From assembly GCF_015686695.1 (NCBI RefSeq), contig NZ_JADPMR010000001.1, forward strand, positions 868,001 through 932,000: a stretch of DNA of 64,000 nt, in the 5' to 3' direction. The notes below the pieces were generated by a model. It was not told the origin of the DNA. It was given only the letters and a program-made list of their open reading frames with translations, and ran no database searches. The translations under genes were made by a program, and so were the position numbers. Within the stretch, counting starts at the first letter, position 1. Every line of letters starts with the position of its first letter. Positions 63,064 through 64,000 of the stretch are shown piece by piece. This DNA is from Vibrio nitrifigilis. Lineage in GTDB: Bacteria; Pseudomonadota; Gammaproteobacteria; Enterobacterales; Vibrionaceae.

Positions 63064-64000
63064 GAGTTCGCTACCTTTAAGTCAGGTTCGAAAGGGGTAA
63101 ATGGCAGTTCAAAATCAGCCATCACTATCTCTGCGGCTCTTACTTGGGTGATGTAGTGGCTACGCTCACTCACCGAAATATCTTCGTCGGATTCCATGTA
63201 AGCAACCAAACTGTTGTGCTTTTTCTGCCACCACCGAGCTTGTTCCTCATCAATGATGCTGCTGCCTGAGCCGCAATCGACACAGAATTGAGGCATGACC
63301 ACACCATCCATATCGCAATTGTATCCATTTTTACAATAGCTATGAGTCGAGCCATGCAGGGTGAGCTTACCATCCTTGACGGCTTTGTAGATGACATCCC
63401 ACGAACTGTAGATGGTTGGGACATCTCCTCGCATTTGCATGATCGCTTTGCCATGTGAGCCTGATAATTTTTCATTAGAGTGCCACTGTTTGAAGATTTT
63501 ATTTGCCGTGGTTTCAGCGTTAATGTCCTCAAGCATGGACTGGATTTTTTCATCCACAACAAGGCTTCGATAACTGGCTAGCTTGCCACCGTTGGTGTAC
63601 CACTCGGTCATAGCAAGATATAGGTGCTTGAACTGCTGTTTGAGAGCGACCATTGTGCCAAAACGGTTCTTAATACAATAGAATGCCAAAGAGCGCCTAA
63701 ATTGGTGTGTAGTCATGTGCCAAGGCTTACCGACTAGGACATACTTTTTAACCCTCCCATGTGATTGAGGGTTAGAATCTAGGCATTCTTGGTAGTCTTC
63801 CTCTGTCACAATAAAATTGAATTTCTTGCAGAATATCTGAAGACGTGCATGCCAGAATGAGATTAATGTGGGTGGTTTAGAGCGAACTGACTGGTTAACC
63901 CAAAGAGTGTTTGTGTACTTTTTATCTGGATAGGTAACTTCTTGTCGCCACCTTTCAGTTAGCGTTGTCATGAGTTCAATTGCGATCTTAGATGAACTGG
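63060..64000 (-). CDS. tyrosine recombinase/transposase, C-terminal part (TnpB-like, runs off right edge)
   Basis: The frame is open through base 64000; an ATG at 63971 has no ribosome site, so the true start is probably outside the window. Visible are the HxxR of the catalytic core (MTTHQFRRSLAFY), and KHLYLAMTEWYTN, which fits the second His and catalytic Tyr region. A Cys-rich zinc-binding-like segment (CKNGYNCDMDG...FCVDCGSG) lies near the C-terminus. Followed by a tnpC-like gene, it looks like the second recombinase of a Tn554-type module. It should mobilise the region to its left, or an element extending to the right. Confidence 0.78.
   Translation of the reverse strand, partial: SSSKIAIELMTTLTERWRQEVTYPDKKYTNTLWVNQSVRSKPPTLISFWHARLQIFCKKFNFIVTEEDYQECLDSNPQSHGRVKKYVLVGKPWHMTTHQFRRSLAFYCIKNRFGTMVALKQQFKHLYLAMTEWYTNGGKLASYRSLVVDEKIQSMLEDINAETTANKIFKQWHSNEKLSGSHGKAIMQMRGDVPTIYSSWDVIYKAVKDGKLTLHGSTHSYCKNGYNCDMDGVVMPQFCVDCGSGSSIIDEEQARWWQKKHNSLVAYMESDEDISVSERSHYITQVRAAEIVMADFELPFTPFEPDLKVANS

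Noticed and set aside
1..64000. tRNA or rRNA genes and CRISPR arrays
   Set aside because: No cloverleaf-like sequence, rRNA segment or regularly spaced repeat array was seen in the intergenic regions.

Overview
The window is a piece of a gammaproteobacterial chromosome, almost certainly from a Vibrio or close relative. The evidence is gene order: xseB-ispA-dxs divergent from pomA-pomB, followed by thiI; gcvB/gcvA next to ygdD-rlmM-xni-ppnN; queF divergent from syd; a Na+-type flagellar stator (PomAB); and CsrB and GcvB small RNAs of recognisable type. Most of the window is ordinary core chromosome. Three parts are not: a strip full of single-base frameshifts (about 14.2-23.7 kb), the right-hand accessory region (about 57-64 kb), and a few structured intergenic regions.

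Layout. 1-2.3 kb: a truncated unknown gene and a BCCT transporter. 2.6-10.4 kb: signalling genes, namely an unknown protein, a CSS-EAL phosphodiesterase, and an operon of a CHASE-PAS-PAS hybrid histidine kinase (two receivers and an HPt) with a REC-GGDEF diguanylate cyclase. 10.5-13 kb: a small exported protein, an SDR-type reductase and ferredoxin-NADP reductase. 13.2-24.9 kb: a possible leader peptide, an ABC-F ATPase, a lipoprotein hydrolase, an old yellow enzyme, malate:quinone oxidoreductase, a PepSY protein, a DUF533 fragment and proS. In this strip ABC-F, mqo, PepSY, DUF533 and even the essential proS are broken by single-base indels, many in short homopolymers; poor local sequence quality is the most economical explanation. 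25-31.3 kb: trmO, Zur-controlled zinc-free ribosomal proteins L31B/L36B, yaiI, CsrB with an upstream VarA/GacA-type box, a GNAT protein, DUF3301, DUF3549, yqcC and truC. 31.4-44.5 kb: isoprenoid genes, the stator genes, thiI, GcvB/gcvA, ygdD, rlmM, xni, ppnN. 44.9-51 kb: a diguanylate cyclase, a TPR protein with a degenerate GGDEF domain, queF, syd, a zinc-ribbon protein. 51.2-57 kb: a potassium channel and the complete yjfIJKLMC operon.

57.0-64.0 kb is accessory. Three attC-like sites (58036-58139, 58648-58753, 60085-60156) separate genes that start just downstream of them, as in integron cassettes, with no integron integrase in view (a CALIN-type array). The cassettes encode two related small proteins with an RNxxxH (HEPN-type) motif, a polytopic membrane protein, and a SEFIR/TIR-like protein followed by a protein combining a PD-(D/E)XK-like N-terminus with a C-terminal RNxxxH motif. 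The last pair looks like a defence module. The array is followed, in opposite orientation, by a small coiled-coil protein and the C-terminal half of a tyrosine recombinase resembling the tnpB-tnpC end of Tn554-type elements. That gene runs off the right edge, so the mobile region continues beyond the window.
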